Origin: a virus
Strand: one strand, 5' to 3'
Virus record (IMG/VR): IMGVR_UViG_3300046170_000167
Location: 1-39,125 of that record
Length of the DNA stretch: 39,125 bases
Positions within the stretch are counted from its first letter, which is position 1, and every line of letters starts with the position of its first letter. The notes beneath the pieces are model-generated. The model was not told the origin of the DNA and made no database searches. It was given only the letters and a program-made list of their open reading frames with translations. This document shows positions 23,433-32,684 of the stretch, in pieces. The translations under genes were made by a program, and so were the position numbers.

Positions 23433-25466
23433 TTATCCTGTTGGGCTGGCTATTCCACGGACATCCGTAGATGACTTCATGAGAACATCAAGTTCACCTT
23501 GGTCTATCCGTCGTTTGTGGGCGAATTGCTCTTCCTTTAGATCCATCTGGTCAGACTTCAGAGCGTGGTCTGCCTGGGCTTTCATTGCGTCTAGCTCAGA
23601 CTTCATCTGATCCATCTGCATTTCAGCTTGTGTCCGTGCTTCAGCCAGGGCTATCTGGCGTTCCTGGATCTCAAGCTGTTTCTGAGCCATCTGCATCTGC
23701 ATCATCTGACCTGGGTCAGGTTGCTGAGGCGGCAGCTGATCTGGTGGTGTAAGATACTCGTCTACGTTGAGATATCCGGATTGCTCCATCATCTTAGACA
23801 TTAGCTTATATCGGTTCTGTGGGGTGTACATCCCCTGCAACATTGGATCTTGGCTGAAGAGGTTGTGCATTGCCATGAGCTTTTGAGCTTCACGCTCTTG
23901 TTCACCATATCCCAGTTTAAGTTCAACCATAACGTCTCTTCTGTCTTCTAGAACAGATGGATCGACTGGGATAAAGTTACCTGCGATTTCAATGATACGC
24001 TCTTCTGTCTCGTTCTCGACAATAAGTCTGTATGTCTCCAGCCATAGTTTGCGAATGAAGTTGTTTGCAAAGCTACGGGCTACGATCTTCTGACGTTGCT
24101 GGGACATGGTCGCCAGCTGTTCGATCATCGCAGCACTATTCTGTTTGGACACTGCGTCTTTGTTTATGCCCTTGCTAAGTTGACTAACCCCTGTTGTATC
24201 TTCTAGGTCTTCTTCAAGCAGTTTAAGTGTTTGAAAGATGAAAGGGTTTAATGGGGCTTGAGGTAGAGGCGATATAGCATCAGCCCTGGTCGTGTTTACG
24301 ATGCCCCCGACCCTCGCATCTATTAGTTCAGATGGATTTGAAAGCCCACCTTTAACCACCATGTATCTGGGGTTGTTACTTATAACAGCGTGATCCAGAA
24401 TTGATCTGGTAAGTACTGAACGTGCATTCTGTGTGCTGATGACTTTCTCAGCAAAGTTGCTGCCGAAGAATGCATGTGGGATCGGCAACGGTACGAATGA
24501 TACGAATGGAAGGCGGTCAACCTGCTCAATGTCTAGAAGTGCATTACCGCCTTTAACAATACGGTGTAGCTCTGCTTCGCCAGTCCCGCCAACGTCTAGC
24601 ATCATGTAGACTTCGTAAACCATTACAGACCTAACTTGGTCTTGATAGCTGTCAGCGTTAAAGCCACGGTCTGCCCCAACGTCTTCATGTCGAGCCAGTA
24701 CTTCTGGGTCAGTCTCGCGTTCGACATCTTCATGGCTGCCGATGTTAGAGATAACGTCTTCGTCGTATCCCATCTGTCTTAGCTCAGTGATTGTCTTACG
24801 CATCCGGTGAGCACAGAAGTTAATATCCTTCATGTTCATCGATTTAGCTTGTGGTTCGATGACGAACTCTTCGGGGGCTATGGCCTCGACGACAACCTGG
24901 CTCGTGTCTTTCTCGACGAACAAAGTTCCTGAGATAAGACCTAGACCGTCTTCAGTTGACTCACCAAGCTCGATGCCGTCTTCCATCAAAACAACATCTA
25001 GTTCGTCCGGTGTTACGCGCTCGAACTCACGCTCAATGATTTTACTACTGTTTTGCCAGTAAACCTTACATATACCGACCCGTGAGGTTAAACCGTCGTG
25101 TATGACGCTGTTAAAGACGCTGAAAGAGTCATTCTGGCGGTATAAGACATAGTCGGTGTACTTTGTGGCTATCTCAGCCAAAGGCACGTCCTGTGGGCTT
25201 TGAGGGGCAAAACGCACTATGTTATTGCCAGCTGAGAATGTCTCTAGCAGTGAGGCTTTAAGTGACTCGACTGAGTTATAGACGTCTTGAGATACATACT
25301 TGCTGTTGCCGTCATGTGAAGGCTTAGGCATAGATGCGTTATAGTAACCAGTAACAAGCTCACGCTCTTTACTAATCTCTGAGTCATAATAACCAACAGA
25401 TCTATGGATATTATCATCAACCAGCTTTAGTATTTCGCGGTCGCTGAGTTCTTTATAACTGTCCAT
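23433..25466 (-). CDS. Portal protein (head-tail connector), 677 aa
   Basis: The protein forms the dodecameric ring through which DNA is packaged and ejected. Seen: an acidic helical start (SDREILKLVDDNIHRS), SKYVSQDVYNSVESLKASLL, the stem and wing region with YEVYMMLDVGG and LPFVSFVPLPIPHAFFG, and a C-terminal Gln/Met-rich helical part (GQMMQMQMAQKQLEIQERQ) like a barrel domain. It directly follows the terminase gene (TAA then ATG). It is larger than T7 gp8 (536 aa) and resembles the portals found with SU10-type capsids in marine podoviruses. Confidence 0.88.
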   Translation of the reverse strand: MDSYKELSDREILKLVDDNIHRSVGYYDSEISKERELVTGYYNASMPKPSHDGNSKYVSQDVYNSVESLKASLLETFSAGNNIVRFAPQSPQDVPLAEIATKYTDYVLYRQNDSFSVFNSVIHDGLTSRVGICKVYWQNSSKIIEREFERVTPDELDVVLMEDGIELGESTEDGLGLISGTLFVEKDTSQVVVEAIAPEEFVIEPQAKSMNMKDINFCAHRMRKTITELRQMGYDEDVISNIGSHEDVERETDPEVLARHEDVGADRGFNADSYQDQVRSVMVYEVYMMLDVGGTGEAELHRIVKGGNALLDIEQVDRLPFVSFVPLPIPHAFFGSNFAEKVISTQNARSVLTRSILDHAVISNNPRYMVVKGGLSNPSELIDARVGGIVNTTRADAISPLPQAPLNPFIFQTLKLLEEDLEDTTGVSQLSKGINKDAVSKQNSAAMIEQLATMSQQRQKIVARSFANNFIRKLWLETYRLIVENETEERIIEIAGNFIPVDPSVLEDRRDVMVELKLGYGEQEREAQKLMAMHNLFSQDPMLQGMYTPQNRYKLMSKMMEQSGYLNVDEYLTPPDQLPPQQPDPGQMMQMQMAQKQLEIQERQIALAEARTQAEMQMDQMKSELDAMKAQADHALKSDQMDLKEEQFAHKRRIDQGELDVLMKSSTDVRGIASPTG

Positions 25467-27038
25467 TTATATCATCTCTATGTAGTAGTCTTCATTGATT
25501 TCCACAGGCTGCCATGCCCCTTCATGGACATGATTAGCCAGTGCCAAACTCATTACGCAGTCATCGAAGCATCCGGACTCAGCTTCCATCGCGCCAGAGT
25601 TCGTCACGACGTATGTCAGCATTTCCCGAATTGTTGTTTTATCGTTGAGTTCCAGTTCTTCTTCGCGCATCGAAGCTCTTAGCTGGTCGATGATCAAAGG
25701 CTTTGTCTTAGCTGTTGTAGTGAAACCAAGCCGGACTGTTTCTTTATCCGTCAACTTGTCTACCTGAACATCAGTGAAGAAGTGTGGATAAGCCATATCC
25801 TTACCCAGGCGGGTACATGTTAATATCCCGTGTCCGTTGTTTTCGACAATGATAAACGCTTCATTGTAATAAAGACCAAGCTCGTAAAGGACTTCAGCAA
25901 AGAAGTCTGGGTGGACTTGTCCACGCCAGGTAGCAACCTGTCTTTTCTTACTGTCGAGCACCTGCGCGACGCTGAAGTCTCCATTTCTAACGCCCATTGC
26001 AACGTCAGCCCCAATGACATACTGTTCTCCTGGATCATGCGTTATATAGGTTATAAGCTCACCCCTGGCGTGGTTTCGCCACTCACCGCCTTCCAGTGCT
26101 AGACGCTCTTTAACGTCTCTACTTGATCCTAGAAGACCTTGCAGCTGGTCAGGGTTAAACACAGGACGGCCAGTAGTTAAAAAGGCTTCTTCTGGATAGC
26201 TGGGGTATTCCTGGCGAAACAGGTCATAGCCGTTTTGAGCTATCTTTCTACGACGAAACATAAGCTGCTCGTCGTCTAGGTCATACTTATCAACCAGTTC
26301 AACTTCTTCAGGTGTCCGTTCAAAGTTATCAGACACTGGCTCACGGTATGTTGGGTCAGTAAACCAGGGTATGAACACTGGTACATATCCGTTTGTGCCT
26401 TCTACTGCGCCTTTCCATAGGTCATGAAAAACACCAGACACACCATTAGCAGTACTTTCAATGAAAACGGCAGTATCTTCAGTATTTGGTACAGCTTGAG
26501 CAAGACCATTCCAGATATCTTGCTGAGTACTTTTAGGCCAAAAAGCAAGCTCTGAAGCATGAACATGAGTAAGGGTTTCACCCCGACCAACGCTATCACC
26601 GCCAGCTGTTGCAACAACATACGAACAGTCAAGGACATCAAATGTAAGTTCCCTTCGAGAGCTATATTTAGTCGATGGTTTAAGGATTTCAGGACAGTGA
26701 GTATGATAACGCCTGGTCATATCAAACAATGCCCTGGTGCTGTCAGCGTGGTGCGTTACCACCATGGCCTTTTGCGCTTTTCGCTGGCTCACTGAGAAGT
26801 ACAGATAACCGCCAACATAAGTGGACAGACCTTGCTGCCGTGCTTTCAGAATGATTATGCGGATCTTGCCTTCGGCTTCTAGTTGTTCTGTAACTGCGTC
26901 GTTTAGTATCTGTTGTGCAGGGTTCAGATCAAGTGGCGAAACTTCGCCTTTCTTAGTTCTTATCTTCAGTGCTGCTTTTGAATAAAACCCGAAGTCTTCA
27001 TACAGTCGCTGCCGGACTTCCTGAAGTTCCTTTCTCAT
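25467..27038 (-). CDS. terL: Terminase large subunit
   Basis: The 523-aa packaging motor has an ATPase domain with Walker A KARQQGLST (residues 65-73) and Walker B region THVHASELAFW, a coupling motif around IESTANGVSG, and an RNase H-like nuclease domain with IGADVAMG, IIVENNGHG, and a late DDCVMSLALA Asp pair. It cuts concatemeric DNA and pumps it through the portal encoded next. It overlaps the small subunit gene by 41 bases. It is not of the T7 gp19 type by motif context. Confidence 0.95.
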   Translation of the reverse strand: MRKELQEVRQRLYEDFGFYSKAALKIRTKKGEVSPLDLNPAQQILNDAVTEQLEAEGKIRIIILKARQQGLSTYVGGYLYFSVSQRKAQKAMVVTHHADSTRALFDMTRRYHTHCPEILKPSTKYSSRRELTFDVLDCSYVVATAGGDSVGRGETLTHVHASELAFWPKSTQQDIWNGLAQAVPNTEDTAVFIESTANGVSGVFHDLWKGAVEGTNGYVPVFIPWFTDPTYREPVSDNFERTPEEVELVDKYDLDDEQLMFRRRKIAQNGYDLFRQEYPSYPEEAFLTTGRPVFNPDQLQGLLGSSRDVKERLALEGGEWRNHARGELITYITHDPGEQYVIGADVAMGVRNGDFSVAQVLDSKKRQVATWRGQVHPDFFAEVLYELGLYYNEAFIIVENNGHGILTCTRLGKDMAYPHFFTDVQVDKLTDKETVRLGFTTTAKTKPLIIDQLRASMREEELELNDKTTIREMLTYVVTNSGAMEAESGCFDDCVMSLALANHVHEGAWQPVEINEDYYIEMI

Positions 27039-27510
27039 GTTCTATGCTCTCTTTATGATCTACAATTAGTGTCTCTAGAAACTGCTCTGCTCTGCCTATC
27101 GACAGTTCATTCTTGCTGGCTGGTTTCTGTTTTGTGAAGTCGAGCACAAGGCGGGCAGCGGCTAGTCGCTCCCTGGTTTCCCCAGGTACTCTTAGGATCT
27201 CTACAGCGGCTTCTAGTGCCTCTGTGGCGTACTTATCTTCAATACCAAACTGTTCGGTCATGACTGATACAATCTCTTTTGCGGTTTGTTTCTCACGTTC
27301 TCTGATCGGGTCTATCATGTGTTTACGATAGCCGTCAGGAACACCAACTGGGCGGCCAGTGCTTTTCTTACGCTCCCTTGCCCACTTTAGTCTTAGTGCT
27401 CTTCCCTCTGGGGTTTTGTCCAGTTCCGCGAAGTAGTTTCTCTTCGGGGCTTTTTGGGGGTGCTTTAGACCTGACCGCGCTGGTGCTTTTGGTCTTTGTC
27501 TCCGTTTCAT
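26998..27510 (-). CDS. terS: Terminase small subunit (putative), 170 aa
   Basis: Basic N-terminus (MKRRQRPKAPARSG), a GRPVGVPDGYRK block, then helices (EIVSVMTEQFG, ATEALEAAVEILRV) and a polar end. Size, basic start and overlap with the large subunit gene fit a DNA-recognising small terminase. No motif proves it. Confidence 0.7.
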   Translation of the reverse strand: MKRRQRPKAPARSGLKHPQKAPKRNYFAELDKTPEGRALRLKWARERKKSTGRPVGVPDGYRKHMIDPIREREKQTAKEIVSVMTEQFGIEDKYATEALEAAVEILRVPGETRERLAAARLVLDFTKQKPASKNELSIGRAEQFLETLIVDHKESIEHEKGTSGSPAATV

Positions 27511-27703
27511 TTATGGCCTCATCCAAGGTTCTATTAACAATACGTCTAGTCTCTTTGCTAAATCGACAAAGCTGTTCAGCTGGTAATTCTCTTATCATTT
27601 CTTCGAGAATTGCTTTCTTGTCGGAGTTATCCAGCTTTGGGTTGTCGGTGACTTTGTTAATGTTTTCCATAAACGCTACTAATTCAGTTGCGCTACTAAG
27701 CAT
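27368..27703 (-). CDS. Hypothetical protein, 111 aa, upstream of terminase
   Basis: AAGGAGAG precedes the ATG. The first 70 residues look helical and acidic (MLSSATELVAFMENINKV, ILEEMIRELPAEQLCRF); the rest is basic and low in complexity and overlaps the small terminase start by 143 bases. No family is recognised. A packaging accessory protein is possible from position. Confidence 0.6.
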   Translation of the reverse strand: MLSSATELVAFMENINKVTDNPKLDNSDKKAILEEMIRELPAEQLCRFSKETRRIVNRTLDEAINETETKTKSTSAVRSKAPPKSPEEKLLRGTGQNPRGKSTKTKVGKGA

Positions 27704-27712
27704 TTGCTCTCC

Positions 27713-30700
27713 TTATGCTGATAATGCTCCACCGCCCAGGGACAGTGCAGCTTTCTCTTCTTCGTCTTCCTTCATAGCGACAGCCATGTTTGCGATAACA
27801 CCAGCCAGAAGTACTCCCAGCGGCAGGTTAAAGAATTGAACAGTACTATTCTTTGCGAATGCCTCACGGATTAACTTAGCTGTCATAGGCATGTTCTGCT
27901 TCGCCAGCTGTGGATCAGCTAGATAATAGGCGATAGCGTCTGCAGCCATCTCTTCTGGGGATTGGAAGTAATTGGCTTCATTATCTTTCAATCGCTTTCT
28001 GTTCACAGCTTGAAGTTCAGGACTTAATTGCTCAAATGTCTTGTAACTATCTCGAATACGCATGTCAGTGCCTGGGATAAATCCCTTACGCTGCAGAGCA
28101 ACGACCTCATCGTATATTGCTTTACCGATTTCGCGTTTCTTTGAATTAGCTTTGGAATTGACTGACTGCGTACCTAGTATAGCGGTCATGATCTGACGGA
28201 AGGTATCTTCGTAGACGTTACCACCTTTTACTGCAGTACCTTTGACAGGACTGTAGTAAGACGTAGAGGAAAGAACACCGTCTTCGTCCTGTCTGTTTTT
28301 ACCAAAACGGAAGTTTGCTTCTATGGCATGTCCAAGTTCATGCAGCGCGACCCATAACTCACGGTTTTTACCACCGCCAGTCTTCTTGGGGTTCTTAGGG
28401 TTTACATAGTCTCCACTCAGAACGGCTATTGTTCCGCTGCCGCCTGGTTTACCTTGTTTTGCTTCAAACCCGCCTCTGGAGAAGCCAGAACCAAGATTGC
28501 CTCTAAAAGACTTGCTAAGCTGTGCGCTGTTCTTGGCAATGATGAACACATGGTGGAAGGCTTCGACGACAGACCGAACAGTCCGGATGTCTTTAATACC
28601 GTTCTCAAACGGTGACCCTGGCTTGCCTACCTCGAAGATAGCTCTGACTACTCCGTCAGCTTCACGCAGTTCAGCTGGATTGGCTGGTCTGCTTCCGGCT
28701 ACGGAAGTATTAGGTTCGGATCGTTGAGTATCCCCTTCGGGTTGTCCGTTATCGGCTCTGTCAAGGGCTGGCTCTTGGCTTTGGACTGTCCCTTCGCTTT
28801 CGGCAGCTTGCTGAAGTACTCCGGCAGTTCCGCTAGTAACTCCGCGTCCATCTGATCCAGAGGGGTCATTAAGAACTCCTCGCCCATCAGTGCTAGGTAA
28901 GACTCCTGGTTGATTGGTATCCCCGATCTGTCCAGGGACTGCAGTGTCGAGTCTTGGGCTGCTTCCTTCCCAAGCCGCTTTATTAATGCCGCCAGCGATG
29001 CCATCTATTTCTCCATAAACTTGTTCTAATGTTATATCACCGTCGTCGTATCTTTGCCAGATTTCTTTTACTTTGGCTTTATTAGCTTTAGTCTTAAAAC
29101 CAGATGTGAATAAGCCTCTGATGGCTTCCCAGGTGATAGACTGCATCTCTCTTGGTAAGACACCAACTTCTGCAGCTGCTTCACGATATGCGTCAGCATA
29201 GACCCCGTAAGATCCCATAGTTCCCGATAGCTTAGACCCTTCACCAGCTGTGCCTAAGTTATAGCTGACTTCTATATCAGAACCAGCTAAAGGCCGTAGA
29301 AGACCAGCTGCGACAGCGTGGGTATCGATAGTGACATCACCCTTGTCGCTGAATGGGTTCAGTATGTTATTATAGAAACTTCTGACCTTGTGTCTTGTTC
29401 CAAGGTTAATATGAACAGTCTCACGGCTGCCGTTATTGATTATGTTAATGGCTTTCTCAACCATGCCAAAGCCGTTAAAACGTATGCTAGAAGGTGTTAC
29501 ACCGTCTTCATTCATTCTAGTTCCAACTAGCTCACCTTCAGGGCTAATAACCTGATGGCTGCCGCCATTAGGATTGTTTGCAGCATCCCAGAAACGAACA
29601 AACATTGCCTGTTCTTTCAAAGGTAAGTCTTTCAGCTTCTTACCACTTATCTCTTGTAACTTAATCTTATAACTTACTAAAGACGGTGCTGTTGCCGGAT
29701 CTTTACCTTCATTAATTAGCCTAGCTTCAGTTTCATCAATCATCTTCTGAAAGGCGGCTTGCTCTGCTTCACCGAATACAGCGTCTTGCTGGTTAAGGTA
29801 TGTATCGATAACACGGACACCGATGTCGTAATTCATGTACCAGTCTTGCTGTGGAGACAGGACTGCCATAACGCCAGCTACTTGAGGCGTAGTTAGCCCA
29901 AATCTCTCACCTACAGCCTTGGATAGACGATTAGCACCCGCATACCACTTCCTGGCTCTTTCACGATACTCAGGCGTCACTGAGTTATAGAGATGCAGTA
30001 GGTTTCTTTTTACTAACTCAATGAACTGTCTGTCACTTGGTATGGAATTACTGCCACGGTTGTCACGGCTGAACCCCTTCATGCCTACATATGCATTTAG
30101 TTTATCAAGCATACGCTCGAATACAGTGCCGTTCTTATTACCAGGAGAAGACTTAATTGCCTCTACGCTTACCTGCAAGTCTTCAGTAAGTGGATCAGCA
30201 AGGGCGTTCTTTCCTGCAGGAACTCTTGTAGACACGCGCATTGGATCGTTTTCAATAGGCTGGTCTAGTCTAGGCTCTTGACTCTGATTGATCTCAGGAA
30301 ACTGACCTAAGATGCTACCATCGTCGTCTGGCTGTGCTGGGGCTTCTTGCTGTTGCTGCTCTGGAGCAGCGTTAGCCTGGGCTTCTACACGCTGGACATA
30401 CGGCAGTAAGTATGTGTCAGCAATGGATCTAGCACTAAGGTTAGCCGTTGCTTCGTCTAGAATACTCCGGACACGACCAGCTGGGTCTGCGCCCAGGTTC
30501 TTACGCATAGCCATTAGTGCTGTCTTTACGACAGACTTATCACCAGGCGATAGAGTGTCGTCAGCGTCTGCAGCTGCAACAAGCTCGTCTACAGCTGCCT
30601 GGTTGTCTCTAATGCCGCGCTCGTAGTTTGCGCCTTTAGGGTCTGTAGTTCCTCTAGGCTGTGCTTGTACGCCTTCTGGGTTGAAATCGCGGATAGGTTC

Positions 30701-32677
30701 TCTAACTCTAGTGACTCCAAGATCCGGCACGTTGTCTAGACGCTTATTGATTTCCTGAATTAACAAGCTCATATCTTTGACTTCAGGAACAACAGTCTTA
30801 CCTGAGATTGCATTCTCAGCGGCCTGGTTAGCTGCGCGTTTCAAGACTGGATTTGTAGCTGTTCTGCTTATGATTGATAATATACGCATCAATCCATTTG
30901 TATCCAAACCAGTGGACTGCTCCATCACGTCCTGTGGGCTGCTTGGTGTTGCTCTTGCACCTGTGAGAAACAGGTTAGTGCTTAACTCTTGAGAGTCTCT
31001 CTGCTCCTGTTCACGTCTCCGCTGCTCTTGCTCTTGCTGCATCTGAGCAGTCAATTCACGCTGTCTAGCCTGTTCACGGACTGACGGTGCGTCAGTGGCT
31101 TGGACGCCTTGGTTATTGATGTTGCCCTGGATATACCGCTGAACCTTATTACGTCTTCCGGTGATGCGGTCTATAATCCGACCAGCACCGACTGCAGCTG
31201 CCTGTCCTACAGGTATCAGCGGATTGATAGTTGCAGCACCCATGGTGGCGATAGGACGCGCCAGGCGTTCAAATGATGCCTGACCTTTGTCGTATCCAAT
31301 AGTCGATCCAAGCGGTGAGAAGCTGTCTGTAATACGGCTAACACCGCCCTGGTAGCCACCGTTGTGAAGTCCTGTTAGCTCGTTCATCCGACGCATAATT
31401 GACGCCAGCTGTTGACCTTCGGCAGTGTCGCCTGTCAAATCCATGACAGCTTGCATCTCTTCGTTACCGACACTGGACTTGGTTTTGTTTCTGGCTTCGC
31501 GATAAGCAACCTTGGCTAGTATCTTTTTAAGCACCAGATCTCTGGGATCTCCGTCCTTGATCTGCAGACGTTCGCGAAGATCTTTGATGAGTTGTTTCAT
31601 CTCTTCGTCATACCGGATATGCAGATTGTCTACAGCTTGACGGACACCGCCTGTAGACTGCTTGTCTAGATCGTTAATATCAAGGTCATTGACCTCTATC
31701 ATATTCTGTAGATCTCTAGCAAAGTCTGCGGCTGCAGCTTCGTCATTGCCTACAATCTTAGAAGATGTGTTAACGCCTGATACAACATTGCCAGCTAGGT
31801 TTGCAGCACCTTTGGCAGTATCAACTGCAACACTAGTTCCACCGCCCATAGTGCCGCCTAGTGCAGCGGCTTCAAAAGCTCTAGATCCTAGTTGCTGGGG
31901 CGTATACTGGCCGCCTTGTGCGACACCACCTGCAACAACTAGTCCTTCTTGTCCGGCTTCGGTGACACCCTCTATTCCAGCGTTCTTAGCTGCGCGTTTT
32001 GCTACTTCTACTGCAGCTGTGCCGTAACCCTTTTTAGTAAGCTCTTCTGTCAGCTCGCCTAGTGTCATCTTTGCTAGTCTGTCTTTAGGTATAACCTTAC
32101 CAGCACCAAACTTATCAAGCAGACCAATCAAAGCACCCAGGCTTGCAGCCTGTGCTGGGTCATAAGCTCCTGATACTTCTTCTTGTTCCATGGCTACTTC
32201 GCCAGCACCCATCAGACCTGTGCCGATTGCCGTCGTTCCACCAATCACAGCGGCAGCTGGTGCGCTGTAAATTGACGCTACGGCAGCTGCGGCTGTACCT
32301 GCCAATGCAGCCCCGCCAGAAGGTGCTGTTTCCAGGGTCTTTTCCCATAACGCACCGAAGAAATCACCTGATCCGACATACTCACTCAAAGGTTTGTTGT
32401 AAGTCGGGATGTAGCCGCCCTGCGCGATGTCCTTCTGTTGCTGTTGGACAACGCTTGTTCCGTAGTCTGCGATAGTATCACTGCCCGTCAGGTTACCGAA
32501 GACTTCAACACCCTTACCCAACATCATCTGCGCTTGGTCAACACCGTAACCAAGTGCGCCTTGACGTTCTGCGATGCCTTCGTTGTAGGATAGTTCAACA
32601 AGTGTTTGATCTAACTGCTCAGGTGTGAGGTTGTCGGGGATCTCGTAGATGCTTTGACCTACCTGATATCGAGCCAT
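27713..32677 (-). CDS. Large polyvalent internal (ejected) protein with zinc-protease motif, 1654 aa
   Basis: At 1654 aa this is the largest gene. The first 300 residues are Ala/Gly-rich with hydrophobic stretches (GGAALAGTAAAAVASI, AAAVIGGTTAIGTGLMG) that could cross membranes. A long helical Gln/Arg-rich part follows (QQEQEQRRREQEQ). Residues about 860-1210 form a conserved-looking domain with GVMAVLSPQQDW (about 939) and VTIDTHAVAAG (about 1120). A linker (about 1225-1330) precedes a C-terminal zincin signature, WVALHELGHAIE (HExxH, about 1445). Place and size match the internal virion proteins that leave the head first and carry enzymes into the host. Confidence 0.75.
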   Translation of the reverse strand: MARYQVGQSIYEIPDNLTPEQLDQTLVELSYNEGIAERQGALGYGVDQAQMMLGKGVEVFGNLTGSDTIADYGTSVVQQQQKDIAQGGYIPTYNKPLSEYVGSGDFFGALWEKTLETAPSGGAALAGTAAAAVASIYSAPAAAVIGGTTAIGTGLMGAGEVAMEQEEVSGAYDPAQAASLGALIGLLDKFGAGKVIPKDRLAKMTLGELTEELTKKGYGTAAVEVAKRAAKNAGIEGVTEAGQEGLVVAGGVAQGGQYTPQQLGSRAFEAAALGGTMGGGTSVAVDTAKGAANLAGNVVSGVNTSSKIVGNDEAAAADFARDLQNMIEVNDLDINDLDKQSTGGVRQAVDNLHIRYDEEMKQLIKDLRERLQIKDGDPRDLVLKKILAKVAYREARNKTKSSVGNEEMQAVMDLTGDTAEGQQLASIMRRMNELTGLHNGGYQGGVSRITDSFSPLGSTIGYDKGQASFERLARPIATMGAATINPLIPVGQAAAVGAGRIIDRITGRRNKVQRYIQGNINNQGVQATDAPSVREQARQRELTAQMQQEQEQRRREQEQRDSQELSTNLFLTGARATPSSPQDVMEQSTGLDTNGLMRILSIISRTATNPVLKRAANQAAENAISGKTVVPEVKDMSLLIQEINKRLDNVPDLGVTRVREPIRDFNPEGVQAQPRGTTDPKGANYERGIRDNQAAVDELVAAADADDTLSPGDKSVVKTALMAMRKNLGADPAGRVRSILDEATANLSARSIADTYLLPYVQRVEAQANAAPEQQQQEAPAQPDDDGSILGQFPEINQSQEPRLDQPIENDPMRVSTRVPAGKNALADPLTEDLQVSVEAIKSSPGNKNGTVFERMLDKLNAYVGMKGFSRDNRGSNSIPSDRQFIELVKRNLLHLYNSVTPEYRERARKWYAGANRLSKAVGERFGLTTPQVAGVMAVLSPQQDWYMNYDIGVRVIDTYLNQQDAVFGEAEQAAFQKMIDETEARLINEGKDPATAPSLVSYKIKLQEISGKKLKDLPLKEQAMFVRFWDAANNPNGGSHQVISPEGELVGTRMNEDGVTPSSIRFNGFGMVEKAINIINNGSRETVHINLGTRHKVRSFYNNILNPFSDKGDVTIDTHAVAAGLLRPLAGSDIEVSYNLGTAGEGSKLSGTMGSYGVYADAYREAAAEVGVLPREMQSITWEAIRGLFTSGFKTKANKAKVKEIWQRYDDGDITLEQVYGEIDGIAGGINKAAWEGSSPRLDTAVPGQIGDTNQPGVLPSTDGRGVLNDPSGSDGRGVTSGTAGVLQQAAESEGTVQSQEPALDRADNGQPEGDTQRSEPNTSVAGSRPANPAELREADGVVRAIFEVGKPGSPFENGIKDIRTVRSVVEAFHHVFIIAKNSAQLSKSFRGNLGSGFSRGGFEAKQGKPGGSGTIAVLSGDYVNPKNPKKTGGGKNRELWVALHELGHAIEANFRFGKNRQDEDGVLSSTSYYSPVKGTAVKGGNVYEDTFRQIMTAILGTQSVNSKANSKKREIGKAIYDEVVALQRKGFIPGTDMRIRDSYKTFEQLSPELQAVNRKRLKDNEANYFQSPEEMAADAIAYYLADPQLAKQNMPMTAKLIREAFAKNSTVQFFNLPLGVLLAGVIANMAVAMKEDEEEKAALSLGGGALSA
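28699..29004 (-). CDS. Nested gene inside the polyvalent protein gene, 101 aa (candidate)
   Basis: A second frame within the 1654-aa gene starts at an ATG with a textbook GGAG six bases before it and runs 101 codons. The product looks like a real helical protein: MASLAALIKRLGKEAAQD, then EEFLMTPLDQMDAELLAELP and a basic, proline-containing end. In the main frame the same DNA encodes a low-complexity Gly/Ser/Asp/Pro linker between two domains, where overprinting is easiest. The family is not recognised. Confidence 0.5.
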   Translation of the reverse strand: MASLAALIKRLGKEAAQDSTLQSLDRSGIPINQESYLALMGEEFLMTPLDQMDAELLAELPEYFSKLPKAKGQSKAKSQPLTEPITDNPKGILNDPNLILP

Positions 32678-32684
32678 GATATAC

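Noticed and set aside
23821-23835. Near-palindrome ggggtgtacatcccc inside the portal gene
   Set aside because: It has a mismatch in the dyad, lacks the conserved flanks and lies in coding sequence; probably coincidence, though an internal promoter cannot be excluded.
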